From assembly GCA_039654915.1 (NCBI GenBank), contig CM077597.1, positions 93,374,001 to 93,438,000 of the forward strand: DNA of 64,000 bases, read 5' to 3'. This document shows positions 1-10,896 of the stretch, piece by piece (within the stretch, counting starts at the first letter, position 1; each line of letters begins with the position of its first letter). Under the pieces are notes generated by a model. The model did no database searches and was not told the DNA's origin. It saw nothing but the letters and a program-made list of their open reading frames with translations. Made by a program: the position numbers and the translations under genes. The DNA comes from Aquilaria yunnanensis (Eukaryota > Streptophyta > Magnoliopsida > Malvales > Thymelaeaceae).

Positions 1-576
1 TGCATTTTCTAAGACTCACTCTATCAAGGGCCCCGAAGATATCACTCCCGCTACATAGGAAGGATAAATCTCATCTTGATCATACAAATCCCTCCGCATG
101 ATATGTGACATACCCAATGACCTCCTTCAAGTCCACTCAGTTACGAGCAACAAAGGAAAGTATCAAAGTATGTGACTCACATGTAGGGAACCTTGATGAT
201 CTTAGGTCGAAGGACTACATATACCATGATCACTATGAGAATCACTTATGACACTCATATAACGATCCATGTAGTGTTCTCATGGTGGGTCGATCCAGTA
301 CACAAGTTCTCCAACTTGTACCCATATGTAGACTACATATCTTATATTAGTCTCCACATATGCTAGTCGTTATGTATTATTGCAACCGCTCCACAATAAT
401 ACTAGACCAGGGATGTTTAAGAATATCATTATTCTAGGGTTACAATTATGTTTATTACGTTACGCAGAAACAAAACAACAAACAAAATTGCTGGATTAAT
501 GCCTTAATAAAATATCATGACTCAATGTGCAAAAAGACAATCATCTCATGATTGGCTTTTGGGTACAACACTAACA
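1..576 (-). repeat. 3' LTR of the minus-strand copia element (partial)
   Basis: Nearly identical to 6880-7455, with scattered substitutions (for example around 368-395). The right edge at 576 is the minus-strand LTR start TGTTAGTG. The rest of this LTR lies before the window. The polyprotein stop codon (571-573) falls just inside the LTR edge. Confidence 0.93.
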
Positions 577-2148
577 ATCTCTCACTTGCACTAAAAGCCA
601 ATCATCCATGTATCTAATACCGATGGACCTAGAATGGCTATCATGCTTCTGCTGCGTAAGGGGTTTTGTCAGTGGATCAGCAATGTTGCTGTCTGTCGAA
701 GTCCTGCATATCCTTACATCACCCCTCTCGATGATCTCCCTGATGAGATGATAGCGTCGGAGTATGTGTTTGGATCGCTGGTGTGATCGAGGTTCCTTAG
801 CCTGTGCGATTGCTCCATTGTTGTCACAATAGAGCTTTATCGGGTCGGTAATGCTTGGAACCACTCCAAGTTCAGTAATGAACTTCTTGATCCAAACTGC
901 CTCCTTCGCAGCATCAGAGGCGACAATGTACTCAGATTCAGTTGTAGAGTCAGCTACTGTCTCTTGCTTTGAACTCTTCCAGCTCACAGCACCATCACCA
1001 ATACAAAACACATAACCAGATTGTGATCTAAACTCATCCTTATCGGATTGGAAGCTTGCATCGGTGTAACCCCTTACAACGAGCTCATATTCAACTCCAA
1101 AGACCAAGAATGCATCCTTAGTCCTTCGTAAGTACTTAAGGATGTTCTTAACAGCTGTCCAGTGACTCTCACCGGGGTTCGATTGGTACCTACTCGTCAT
1201 GCTCAAAGCATATGAGACATCAGGACGAGTACATATCATGGCATACATGATAGATCCAATTGCTGAGGCATATGGAATCTTACTCATGCACTCTCTCTCC
1301 TCGGTTGTACTCGGACACTGAGATCTAGAAAGAGTGATACCATGTGACATGGGCAAGAATCCTTTCTTGGAATCTTGCATGCTAAACCTCTTTAGCACCT
1401 TGTCAATATATGTACTTTGACTTAGGCCAAGAAGCTTTCTAGATCTATCTCTATATATCCTGATGCTTAACACATAGGCTGCTTCACCCAAGTCCTTCAT
1501 AAAGAAACATTTCCCTAGCCAAGTCTTCACAGACTGTAGCTCAGGAATGTCATTCTCGATGAGTAGTATGTCATCTACATACAACACCAAGAAGACAATA
1601 GCGCTCCTACTAACCTTCTTGTAGACACAAAGTTCATCTTCATTTTTTATAAAACCAAACTCTTTAATTGCATCATCAAAATGAAGATTCCAACTTCGAG
1701 AAGCTTGCTTCAGTCCATAAATGGACCTTTGCAACTTGCACACTTTATTGGCATTCTCAGGAGTGACAAAACCCTCAGGTTGTGTCATGTACACATCCTC
1801 AAGTAGCTTTCCATTTAGGAATGCAGTTTTGACATCCATTTGCCATATCTCACAATCATAGTGTGCAGCAATAGCAAACAAAATTCGGATGGATTTAAGC
1901 ATAGCAACTGGTGAAAAAGTTTCATCATAGTCAATACCATGAATTTGCTTAAAACCTTTTGAAACCAATCGTCCCTTAAAGGTAATCACATTACCATCCA
2001 TGTAAGTTTTCTTCTTGAAAACCCATTTGCACCCTATGGGTTTTACCCCTTCAGGTGGGTCAACCAAAGTCCATACTTGGTTTTCATACATGGATTCCAT
2101 CTCGGATTTCATGGCCACTAGCCACTTCTCAGAGTCAGGCCCCGACAT
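571..2148 (-). pseudogene. Copia pol, reverse transcriptase and RNase H part
   Basis: This 525-codon open stretch is the C-terminal third of the polyprotein and is in frame with the upstream pol. RT features are visible: the QMDVKTAFLNG block near residue 100 and the catalytic YVDD (LYVDDILLI) near residue 190. RNase H follows with TDASF, STTESEY and CDNNGAIA, and ends in the copia-typical ADPLTKPL block. The first ATG is not a real start: it lies two codons after an in-frame TAA (2152-2154), so this would only be translated as part of a polyprotein. Catalytic residues look intact. It is a pseudogene because of the three upstream stops. Confidence 0.93.
577..587 (-). other. Polypurine tract of the copia element
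   Basis: On the minus strand, AAGTGAGAGAT lies directly against the LTR start TGTTAG. This is the expected place and composition for the plus-strand priming site of an LTR retrotransposon. Confidence 0.7.
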
Positions 2149-2298
2149 AGCTTACTGGTAGGTTGTGGGCTTATCCTGATCCATGAGCATCACATCTCCG
2201 ATGTGAGTCACGAGAAATCCATATCCCTCGGGCTCACACCGAATCCTACCAGTCCTACGTGGGCTCTGTGCTACAGGAACAGACTCTTGAACAACATA

Positions 2299-4071
2299 TT
2301 ATGGTGTCTGTTCATGTTCCATTTCAGGTTCAATGTCTCCTTGTTGTTCTTGAATTTCTTCAAGTTCTACTTTTTTCCCACTAGTTTCTTTAGAGATAAA
2401 CTCTTTCTCCAAAAAGACACCAGTTCGAGCAACAAACACTTTTTGCTCAAAAGGATTGTAGAAATAGTAACCCTTTGTTTCTTTGGGATACCCAACAAAA
2501 AGGCATTTTTGAGATTTGGGCCCTAGTTTGTCAGAGGATTGACGTTTCACATAAGCGTCACAGCCCCAAATCTTCATAAAAGATAAATTGTGACGCCTCC
2601 CAATCCATATCTTATATGGTTTCTTTTGAACCAATTTAGATGGAACTCGGTTTAGTGTAAAAGCGGCTGTCTCTAGAGCATGTCCCCAAAAGGAGTTTGG
2701 AAGGTCAGTTTGACTCATCATAGAGCGAACCATGTCTAACAGAGTTTGATTTCTCCTTTCAGACACACCATTCCATTGAGGTGTACCTGGTGGAGTGAGT
2801 TGTGATACTATACCACACTCCTTTAGATAGTCAAGAAATTCTCGATCCAAGTACTCTCCACCTCGATCTGATCGAAGCACTTTAATACTCTTCCCGAGTT
2901 GATTCTCTACTTCATTCTTGAATTCTTTAAGCTTTTCAAAGGATTCTGACTTGTGTCTCATGAGATACACATAGCCATATCTGCTGAAGTCATCAGTGAA
3001 AGTAATGAAGTATTGGAAACCTCCTCTAGCTTGTGTAGACATAGGGCCACATACATCACTATGTATGAGTCCTAGTAAGTCATTAGCCCTTTCATTTTGC
3101 CCTGTGAATGGGGCTTTGGTCATCTTGCCTAACAAACATGACTCACATGTCTCATATGATTCAAAATCAAATGAGTCCAAAAGTCCATCCTTATGGAGCT
3201 TGGATATGCGGGTCTCATTTATATGGCCCAAGCTACAGTGCCAGAGATAGGTCGGGTTTGAATCATTTAATCTGACCTTCTTGGTATTCACATTATAGAT
3301 TGGATCTTCGAGGTCTAGAACATACAACCCATTGCTAAGTTGAGCACTACCATAAAAGATTTCATTCAAATAAATAGAACAACATTTGTCCTTTATTATA
3401 AATGAAAAACCTTTCTTGTCCAAACAAGAAACAGAAATCAAATTTCTACTAATAGTAGGCACAAAGTAGCAGTTGTCTAATTCTAAAACTAATCCACTAG
3501 GTAAAATGAGAACATAAGTCCCTACGGCTAAGGCAGCAACCCTTGCTCCATTTCCAACACGTAGGTCCACTTTACCACGGGCCAATCTTCTACTTCTATT
3601 TAGATCCTGCACATTTGCACAAATGTGAGATCCACATCCAGTATCCAATACCCAAGATGAGGAAGTAGAAAAGTTAGCCTCTATAACAAGAATACCTGAA
3701 GTGGAAGTCTTACTTCCCTTTTCCTTAGCAAGTTCTTCAAGATAGAGCTTGTAGTTGCGCTTCCAGTGTCCAGGTTGCTTACAATGGAAGCACTCCCCTT
3801 CCTTTACCACACCACCCTTTGGTTTCAATGCAGCTGAAGAAGAATTAGCATTAGACTTTCCATTAGCTTTATCCTTCTTCTTGTTGGCTTTTCCCTTTCC
3901 CTTGCCCTTTTGAACCATCAAAATGGGCTTAGCTTTCTTAAGGTTTTGCTCCGCAGTTTTTAACATCTTGAGCAATTCAAGGATGGACTTGTCTAGGTCG
4001 TTCATGTTATAGTTCATGACGAACTGACTGTAGCTTTCAGGCAACGATTGCAAGACTACATCAATAGCCAA
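2299..4071 (-). pseudogene. Copia gag C-terminus, protease and integrase part
   Basis: Contains a lysine-rich gag tail, a zinc knuckle CFHCKQPGHWKRNY whose last cysteine is replaced by tyrosine, and a protease with the catalytic DTG in WVLDTGCGSHIC. The GAG-pre-integrase region (LWHCSLGH, CESCLLGK) and the integrase core follow. The D,D35E residues are visible in HSDVCGP, LRSDRGGEY and NGVSERRNQTL. It ends at a TAA (2299-2301). Past this stop the same frame stays open for about 48 codons, then meets a second TAA at 2152-2154. It is preceded in frame by gag after the TAG at 4078-4080. Confidence 0.93.
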
Positions 4072-4077
4072 CTCTTT

Positions 4078-4539
4078 CTAAAGAGCAAATCTCAAATTCT
4101 CAAGATTCTCAATGTAACCAATCATCTTGAGCACATGAGGACCCACGGGACTTCCCTCAAACATCTTGCACTGAAACAATGCCTTAGAGGTCTCAAACCT
4201 CTCATGCCTAGCTTGCTCTTGGAAAAGCATTTTGAGATGTTCGATCATATCAAACGCCCCCATGTTCTCATGTTGCTTCTGAAGCTCAGATTCCATGGTA
4301 ATAAGCATGAGGCATGCAACATCCAAAGCATCATCAGAATGCCTCTTGTGAGCATCCCTTTCAGCTCTTGGAGCAGTGGCAGCAGGCTCATTCGGAATGG
4401 GCTGCTCTAGGACATAAGCCTTTCTCTCTTGTTTGAGGACTATCCTCAAGTTTCGGTACCATTTGAGAAAGTTGGTCCCATTCAATTTTTCCTTCTCAAG
4501 GATCGATCGCAACGAAAGTGTCGATGTGTTTTGTGTCAA
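4078..4539 (-). pseudogene. Copia gag N-terminal part
   Basis: A 153-codon gag start with the copia gag (UBN2-type) pattern LNGTNFLKWYRNLRIVL near the N-terminus, then FDMIEHLKMLFQEQARHERF and the FEGSPVGPHVLKMI region. It reads directly into the next open stretch apart from one TAG at 4078-4080. I take the ATG at 4539 as the polyprotein start because it opens the longest in-frame gag and lies downstream of the leader. Confidence 0.88.
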
Positions 4540-6028
4540 GGTTATCTACAACAGTAAATATGCAGTGTTAGAGTCATGTATTTTAATTCATTTAATAAGG
4601 ACTTTTATTAAACGATACTCCCACTATTTTCCTCAAAATAATAACCCTCGATATTATTTCGGAATACCTCGGCGCTAAGGTATTCTAGTGGGCCAAGATC
4701 CATATTTGACCACAACTTGAGTCAGTTTTGGCTTTTCTCTCAAGTTACAGATATTTAGGTAGGTAACTCCTTGCCAATTGCATCTTATGCAACTCTTGGA
4801 TAGTTGGGTGAAAAACTCTTGTCCAAGCTCATCCCATGAGCTTAAGCCCAACTCTATGCCTCTAAGTCCCTAATCCTATTAAGATGACTTAGTTAAGTCG
4901 AGCCCAAAGTTACAGTTTGGATATCACTGTTATCCCATCGCGCCTTACCAAGATGAACATAGGTGCTTTGCTTTGGCACACCCACCTAATGTTGATCAAA
5001 GTCTTGACGAGTGCCAACATTTGGAAGGCATCACATTTAACGACTTAATATTTGTTTGAGGGATTTTTTCTTTTATCTCATCAATTTGTTATCTCCGATT
5101 ATTTTATACATGCATCACATACAAATATAAAACATGCATCTCATGCTTACAAGAACATAAATATGACATGGTTATAGCCCAAACTATGTGATATTCTCAA
5201 GCCAATGAGAATATCATAAAAGCCTAAGAAAAGAAAAGAGTCTTCACAAGCTCATTCTCTTCCTTTCTTGGTTGCCCTTTTGTTGTCACCTCCTTGGACA
5301 TACCACCTTGGATGATCCTTGGACAAACCAACTTGGATGATCCCATAATGCACCATTACACTAATAATAGAAACCTCGTGTTACATTCGAGGGGAGTAAG
5401 GTGAGAAGAGAATGTACAATGAGAGTAATAAGAGAAGGCACGACTCGCAGGCCGTATTTACAAGTACAACCAATCAAGGGCTATAACCATGCACCATGCT
5501 TCAAACACCAATCAGCATATCATGTCAAATCTCATTCAACAAAGATGCATGGCAATTTTTGCGCATTGATTAACCAGTTTTTATTTATGTGGCGCTTCGC
5601 ATACAGCGGTCTCGCTGGCCGGTCAGCGGGCGGTGGTTCAGGGGGTGTGGGGGGCAGCGCCCCTCGGCGCAAAAAATTGTCTTATAATTACTTAGGCTGA
5701 AATCTTCTATTTCGACCAAGTAGGCACCCGAGACTCCTCCATTCAAGCCACCAAAAATACCTTACTTTCGGTACCCGAACAGGCCGAATCCGAACAAACC
5801 TAGGGTTTTCGCAACTATTGCAAGAATCCTAATCCATATAGGTATCTCATACCTATCAATTTCGGGTTAATCTCATTAACCAATTTGTGTCATTTCTTCA
5901 TATATCTCATATGTTCATTACGAATTCCGGTTTCATGCATTATGAATCAATCTAATTAATGAAAAGCAACCGAAAATATAGCATCATGCGATTCAACACT
6001 CAATCCCGATTTAGGGTTTCACCAGTAA
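4540..6028 (-). other. Untranslated leader of the copia element
   Basis: About 1.5 kb between the primer-binding site and gag. It is unusually long for a copia leader and holds no convincing coding sequence. A GC-rich patch at about 5590-5680 stands out from the AT-rich surroundings. The 99-codon plus-strand ORF at 5401-5700 across this patch has biased composition and no recognisable domain. Confidence 0.6.
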
Positions 6029-6039
6029 CTCTGATACCA
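6029..6039 (-). other. Primer-binding site, initiator tRNA-Met type
   Basis: The minus strand reads TGGTATCAGAG one base inside the LTR end. This is the usual complement of the 3' end of plant initiator tRNA-Met. It fixes the orientation and the inner edge of the 5' LTR. Confidence 0.85.
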
Positions 6040-6040
6040 C

Positions 6041-7455
6041 TGTTGGGTTTCGGGAGCCAAACAGCGCAGCGGAATTTAACCAAAACCCTCCAGGATCCAA
6101 GAGAAACGGGGTAAACCGGGTGTTCAAAAATTTTCATACCTAATTTTCGATTGAGATCTCTCACTCAACTGTAGAGTCGAATCACAAAACCTGAACAGTT
6201 GACGTGTTCAAGCTCTCTATGGTATCCACACGAGCCTCTCGGGATCACCACACTTCCACCACGTCCCGGCAGATGTGTTTCTCTTGCGCTCGCAGTACTA
6301 GCTTGCCTCCTCCAAGGAATTACAAGAGAAGAGTGTGGCTGTCCTTTTGGAAGGCTATGGCAAAGAGACCTATGAATTTCTCACTTAAAAGTTATTTTTA
6401 TAGTGAGACTCAACTTCCAGGCCTAATGGGTTTCAAAGCCCTAATCCAATTAGGATTTAATTTCGGGCTTAATAATGGCTCAACTATTGGGCCCATTATT
6501 AATACGAAATTATTGTGAAACCAAAACCCAAATTATTAGCCCATGCACTCTAATGATCCAAATAGCTCTATGTGTACGGCCCAATAGGCTCTTATCACGT
6601 TGGCCATGATCATAAATCACATTTATGATCATAAGCAATGAGCGGTGTCTAGCAACACATCATTGCTACCCAAGTGACAAGATTGTCGATGATTCGACTA
6701 AACCTTTATGATCATCACCGATATATGTCATTGTCCCTTTGTCCAAGATATCAAGACTAAGCATGAGACATGGAATGTGTCACTCTCGTATAGCCCAATC
6801 TTTGGTTTCTTGATTACCGAGTAGACTAACTTAAACTGATGACATTAATATCGTATATCAACTCATTCGAGCATGGCCATGCATTTTCTAAGTCTCACTC
6901 TATCAAGGGGCCCGAAGATATCACTCCCGTTACATAGGAGGGATAAATCTCATCTTGATCATACAAATCCCTCCGCATGATATGTGACATACCCAATGAC
7001 CTCCTTCAAGTCCACTCAATTACGAGCAACAAAGGAAAGTATCAAAGTATGTGACTCACATGTAGAGAACCTTGATGATCTTAGGTCGAAGGACTGCATA
7101 TACCATGATCACTATGAGAATCACTTATGACACTCATATAACGATCCATGTAGTGTTCTCATGGTGGGTCAATCCAGTACACAAGTTCTCCAACTTGTAC
7201 CCATATGTAGACTACATATCTTATATTAGTCTCCACATATGCTAGTCATATGTATTATTAAAACCCGCTGCACAATAATACTAGACCAGGGATGTTTAAG
7301 AATATCATTATTCTAGGGTTACAATTATGTTTATTACGTTACGCAGAAACAAAACAACAAACATAATTGCTGGATTAATGCATTAATAAAATATCATGAC
7401 TTAATGTGCAAAAATACAATCATCTAATGATTGGCTTTTGGGCACAACACTAACA
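6041..7455 (-). repeat. 5' LTR of the copia element (1,415 bp)
   Basis: Complete LTR. Its inner edge is CCCAACA next to the PBS, and its outer edge is TGTTAGTG (minus strand) at 7455. A TATA-box-like TATAAAAATAAC lies on the minus strand at about 6402-6391, which would place transcription start toward the leader. Its last 576 bp match the partial LTR at 1-576. Confidence 0.93.
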
Positions 7456-7554
7456 GCTAACCCTCTCACAAAACCATTGTTTAAGCAAATATTCCAGCTG
7501 CTACGAACCAAGATTAGCATCACTAATGGCACCACCATCTTGCAGGGGCATAAT
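7456..7554 (+). pseudogene. Remnant of another copia RNase H C-terminus
   Basis: Immediately after the LTR edge the plus strand reads ANPLTKPLFKQIF followed by about 20 more codons to a TAG. The (D/N)PLTKPL block is the conserved end of copia RNase H, normally preceded by A-D. This indicates that the minus-strand copia element inserted into an older, plus-strand copia copy exactly in this block. The older element's upstream part must lie to the left of the window. The sequence after it (to about 7750) may be that element's 3' region, but I cannot prove it. Confidence 0.55.
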
Positions 7555-7779
7555 TAGGATAATGCTAAAGTTGTTGTTTAATCTCTTTGTATTTACCACT
7601 CTCTTTGTGTTATCTTGTTATCCTCTTGTACTTATCATCCTGTACACTATAACTACGAGAAAAGCTAATGGAAATGTGTGGCTTTTAATCCTATCACAAT
7701 TAAACCTTTTATCATTAATGTCTAGTTTGTTGTTATCTTCCATTGTTATGTAATGAAAGAATATCTGTTATTTTGCTCT

Positions 7780-8460
7780 AATATGATTATTACTTGTTAT
7801 TTGCCCAAAATAGCTTCATTTATAAAAAGAATATTTGTATCATTTAAAAAGAACATTTATTTAGTGTAAAAGAACATTGCTCATTGTTTAGTTTGTTCTT
7901 GTACTACTGACTCTCATGTTTTTTTCTGTATTTTTTTTGTCTGTATTTTTTTTTAGTTCCTATATGTTCTTTTATTATTGCTATTTATTCTTTTATAAAT
8001 ATGTTCTTTTTTAATTCCTATTTGTTCTTTCGTTTGTATTCCTTTTCAAGTTTCTATATGTTTTTTATGTATTGATATTTGTTCTTTTATAAATATGTTC
8101 TTCTTTACATTTCTGTCTGCTCTCTTATTTATTTTATTTTTTAATTCTTATTTGTTCTTTTTGGCATTAAGTTTTTTTTGTTCTTTATTAGTTGTATATG
8201 TCTTTTTATTAGTTTTTATTTATTTTTTATCAAGTTTGCTATTTCATAAAAAAAAATTAAGAGGTGCAATGGAAAGCAAAAAAAAAAAATAAATACTGGG
8301 AGAAAAATAAAAAAAAATTGGAAAAAAGACAAGAAAGTGAAATAAAAAACTAGAAGTGGGAAAGGGGGAAAAATAAAAGTAGAAAAAAAATTGAAGAAAA
8401 AATAAACAAAAATGAAAAAAATCCCCCCCCCCCCCCCCCCCCCAATAATTGTAGCCACTC
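7780..8460. repeat. Mirrored pyrimidine/purine low-complexity tract with a C21 run
   Basis: About 450 bp of T-rich sequence with recurrent TTGTTCTTTT words (7780-8240) flips to an A/G-rich tract (8250-8420). It ends in 21 consecutive C at 8423-8443. Apparent ORFs here are composition artefacts. The same TGTTCTTTT or AAAGAACA words recur at 14396-14580, 24600-25330, 26690-27320 and 27780-28165. Confidence 0.85.
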
Positions 8461-8464
8461 CACA

Positions 8465-9826
8465 AAATTCAAAAAATGTCTAAATCCTGTAAATCTATTA
8501 TAAGTAACAATGTGTGTCAGGCTGCATGACTGCTCCTGCTGCCCATAAGATTCCTCCTTGCTTGAAAATTATGTCTCATTTACTATTAGAAATATGAAAA
8601 GAGTTTTCAAATCACAGGTTTTCGTAACAAAACTTTGGATAAGCTATTTCCTCCATCCTTAAATTTTCTCAAAACCTAACACTAATTAGTTACGAAAGTT
8701 ATTTCTAGATGAAGCCATCACCGCTAACTTAATTTAACTGTCATACATTTCCAAACGAAACCACGTTATTGGTTTAATACATGAATTTTATTTTAATACA
8801 AGAGTTGTTTGAAGTTTCTGACATGGACCGTCTAACGGATGAATTCTTAGAGGGTTGATTGTGCGAAACTAAAGAAGAAGTCAAAAATAAGCTTTGTGTG
8901 ATTCTCAACTTTCAGACGCCATAACTTTTGTTGTGGTTGTTGAAATAACTGTTATAATATGTCATTTTGAAGGGAATTTCATATTCTATAGGTGTCATTA
9001 GGGCTTTTCCCTCCAAGACTGTGTGTTTTAGGCCAAAAATCCATCGTTCGAAAATCCATCGTTTTAAAAGGTATCCAGGCCTCTAAAATTTTTGTTTATT
9101 TTTACTACTTTTTATTTTTTTATTTTTTCTTGTAAGACTATAAATAAACCCTGCTATATTTTATTATTCATTCTACCAATAATAATTAAGTGTTCGAGTG
9201 GCTTTTGTTATCTCTACGAGTCAATTCTCATTTTTCCTTCTTGATTAAGCATGTTGCTTGATCAATTTCATTTCTCAGTGTGCCAATTTCGATGGTTTTC
9301 TACATCCTATAATAATAATAATAATAATGTTCCTTTTGGTCAGTTTCGCATATCTTTTCTATGTTGTTCTAATTGTATAACTTTTACTTAGTGTTACTAA
9401 CAAAAAACTTGTTACATTTTTTCATAGTTTAAAAAAAATTATCTTATTTTCCCATAAAATAAAAAGATTTGTCAAGGTTTTATTTTTATTTTTATTTTTA
9501 CATTTTTAAAACCAATATTATATAGGTGTGATAATCCATTCAAAATAAAATTTTTCTGATTTTATTCAATTTCAATAAATATTTCCTTTTTTATGCCTAA
9601 ATAAAGAAAAATCAGAAATATTTGGGCATATTGTAAAATTTTAACAATCAATCGATAATTCCATAAACTTCGGGGTTTATCTAATTAGTCCTTTTTTTTC
9701 TCTTACCGAAAAAAGTATTAAAAAAATACGGAGCGTGCAATGAGAAAAGAAGACTTCTACTTGAATGCCAAATAATCGTTGCAGATTAATGCCATTTTCC
9801 AGATTTCTTCCAATTGGCGATGAAAG
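8465..9826. other. No gene seen; possible old LTR around 8820-9330
   Basis: AT-rich sequence with no coding signal. A TATA-box-like TATAAATAA at 9139-9147 follows a region with mixed composition and is itself followed by a 5'UTR-like stretch and an (ATA)n microsatellite at 9310-9328. That resembles an old LTR promoter, but there is no partner LTR, PBS or target duplication, so this stays speculative. Confidence 0.3.
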
Positions 9827-9835
9827 AAATTAAGA

Positions 9836-10013
9836 AAAGAATTTGCAGTAATAAATTCATCCACAAATAGGTGATTCCGATTTCTAACAAGTCCTAATTG
9901 GCCGCATCTACGACGGTAACTAATAACTTTCTGTCGACCTCGCAAACTTGTATGTAAATGTCTTGGAATTTTGTGCGGTCCCAACTCGAAAGGATTTATT
10001 TCAGATTCTTGCG
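9836..10013 (-). repeat. Left arm of an inverted repeat
   Basis: Read on the minus strand, this segment matches 10673-10868 on the plus strand over about 180 bp with roughly 75-80% identity. Shared blocks include CAAGAATCTGAAATAAATCC, GAGTTGGGACCGCACA, GATGCGGCC and GATGAATTTATTAC. A 117-codon minus-strand ORF (9757-10110) crosses it but shows no known domain. Possibly a duplicated gene fragment. Confidence 0.65.
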
Positions 10014-10059
10014 CTAACTGAAAAAAATAACTTGGTATTCCCCAAAGAACTTGCCAATT

Positions 10060-10495
10060 GGAAGCAATGTGCAAACTCAGATTGAGGGATACTCCCAGCA
10101 AATAGAACAAGTTTTGTGACTGGTTAGTTCGTGTGGTGAAAAGTAAATCAATAAAGTCTACAATTCGTAGAGCCTATGTAACTACATATATTTATGTTTT
10201 CGGCAGAAATGAAATAGAAGAATTTACCACAATAGGTGTAGAACACCGATGGTCCTTCTGAGGATTATTGAATCCAATCTCTCTATTAGGTTTAGATACT
10301 CGTTGGACAATATATTCTAGGTTGTATTACCTGATTTTATTGTAAAGCATAAGTTTAGGCTTTTTGGTTTTATTTTATTTTTTAGGGCAAGCTTTGCCTT
10401 TTCTTTTGTAGGCCCTTGTCTTTATTTTGTAAGTGCTATTGGAAATTTTTGATGAAATGAAAATGTGCTCTGAGGTATTTCCTAAAAAAAAAAAA
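10060..10495 (+). mobile_element. Candidate short non-LTR insertion with A12 tail
   Basis: The segment ends in a 12-A run (10484-10495) after a 3'UTR-like stretch. The 12 bases AACTTGCCAATT occur both at its left edge (10048-10059) and at its right end (10494-10505, overlapping the tail). Poly(A) plus a target-site duplication of this length suggests a 3'-truncated LINE or retro-insertion. No coding sequence is recognisable inside. Confidence 0.4.
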
Positions 10496-10514
10496 CTTGC
10501 CAATTCCAAGAGCA

Positions 10515-10714
10515 TATAATTATTTTCGTCTCTTTTTTGCGAGCATACATGGTCAGGTTCTTTCGTTTGGTCAGTGCAAGAATCTGAAATAAATCCTCTT
10601 GAGTTGGGACCGCACATAATTATTTTCGTCTCTTTTTTGCGAGCATACATATCAAGTTCTTTCGTTTGGTCAGTGCAAGAATCTGAAATAAATCCTCTTG
10701 AGTTGGGACCGCAC
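10515..10714 (+). repeat. ~100-bp tandem duplication
   Basis: Two adjacent copies of a unit of about 100 bp (first from about 10515, second from about 10615). They share ATAATTATTTTCGTCTC, GCGAGCATACAT, TTCTTTCGTTTGGTCAGTGC and the GAATCTGAAATAAATCC block. The second copy continues into the right arm of the inverted repeat, so the duplication involves one arm. Confidence 0.85.
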
Positions 10715-10864
10715 ACAAGTGGCCAAGAGATTTCGTGATACACGTTTTGATATGTTTGCGGGGTCGACGAAAAGTTATTATTTACTGACGAAGATGCGGC
10801 CGATTAGGATCTATTAGAAATCGTGTCAGCTATTTTTCTAGATGAATTTATTACCGCAAAATTT

Positions 10865-10868
<4 letters not shown>
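10673..10868 (+). repeat. Right arm of an inverted repeat
   Basis: Plus-strand partner of 9836-10013. It ends next to the T-rich run that I read as the poly(A) tail of the neighbouring minus-strand LINE. Confidence 0.65.

Positions 10869-10879
<11 letters not shown>

Positions 10880-10896
<17 letters not shown>

Larger units (their letters stand above)
1..7455 (-). mobile_element. Ty1-copia LTR retrotransposon, minus strand, left LTR cut by window start
   Basis: Near-complete copia element read on the minus strand: 5' LTR at 6041-7455, primer-binding site, ~1.5-kb leader, one gag-pol frame (4539 down to 571), polypurine tract, and a 3' LTR that runs off the window at base 1. Order on the minus strand is gag, protease, integrase, RT, RNase H, which is diagnostic of Ty1-copia. 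LTR termini are TG...CA (TGTTAGTG...CCCAACA). The polyprotein is in one frame broken by three nonsense codons (4078-4080, 2299-2301, 2152-2154), so it cannot make a full product but looks fairly young. Target duplications cannot be tested because the left flank is missing. The copia lineage is not assigned. Confidence 0.95.

Noticed and set aside
5401..5700. 99-codon plus-strand ORF with a GC-rich end
   Set aside because: It lies antisense in the copia leader, with biased composition and no recognisable domain.
7526..7753. 75-codon hydrophobic ORF
   Set aside because: It overlaps the RNase H remnant in another frame and a T-rich tract. Its hydrophobicity comes from composition.
8095..8465. 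Phe/Leu-rich ORFs on both strands around the C21 run
   Set aside because: Products of T-rich or A-rich low-complexity DNA.
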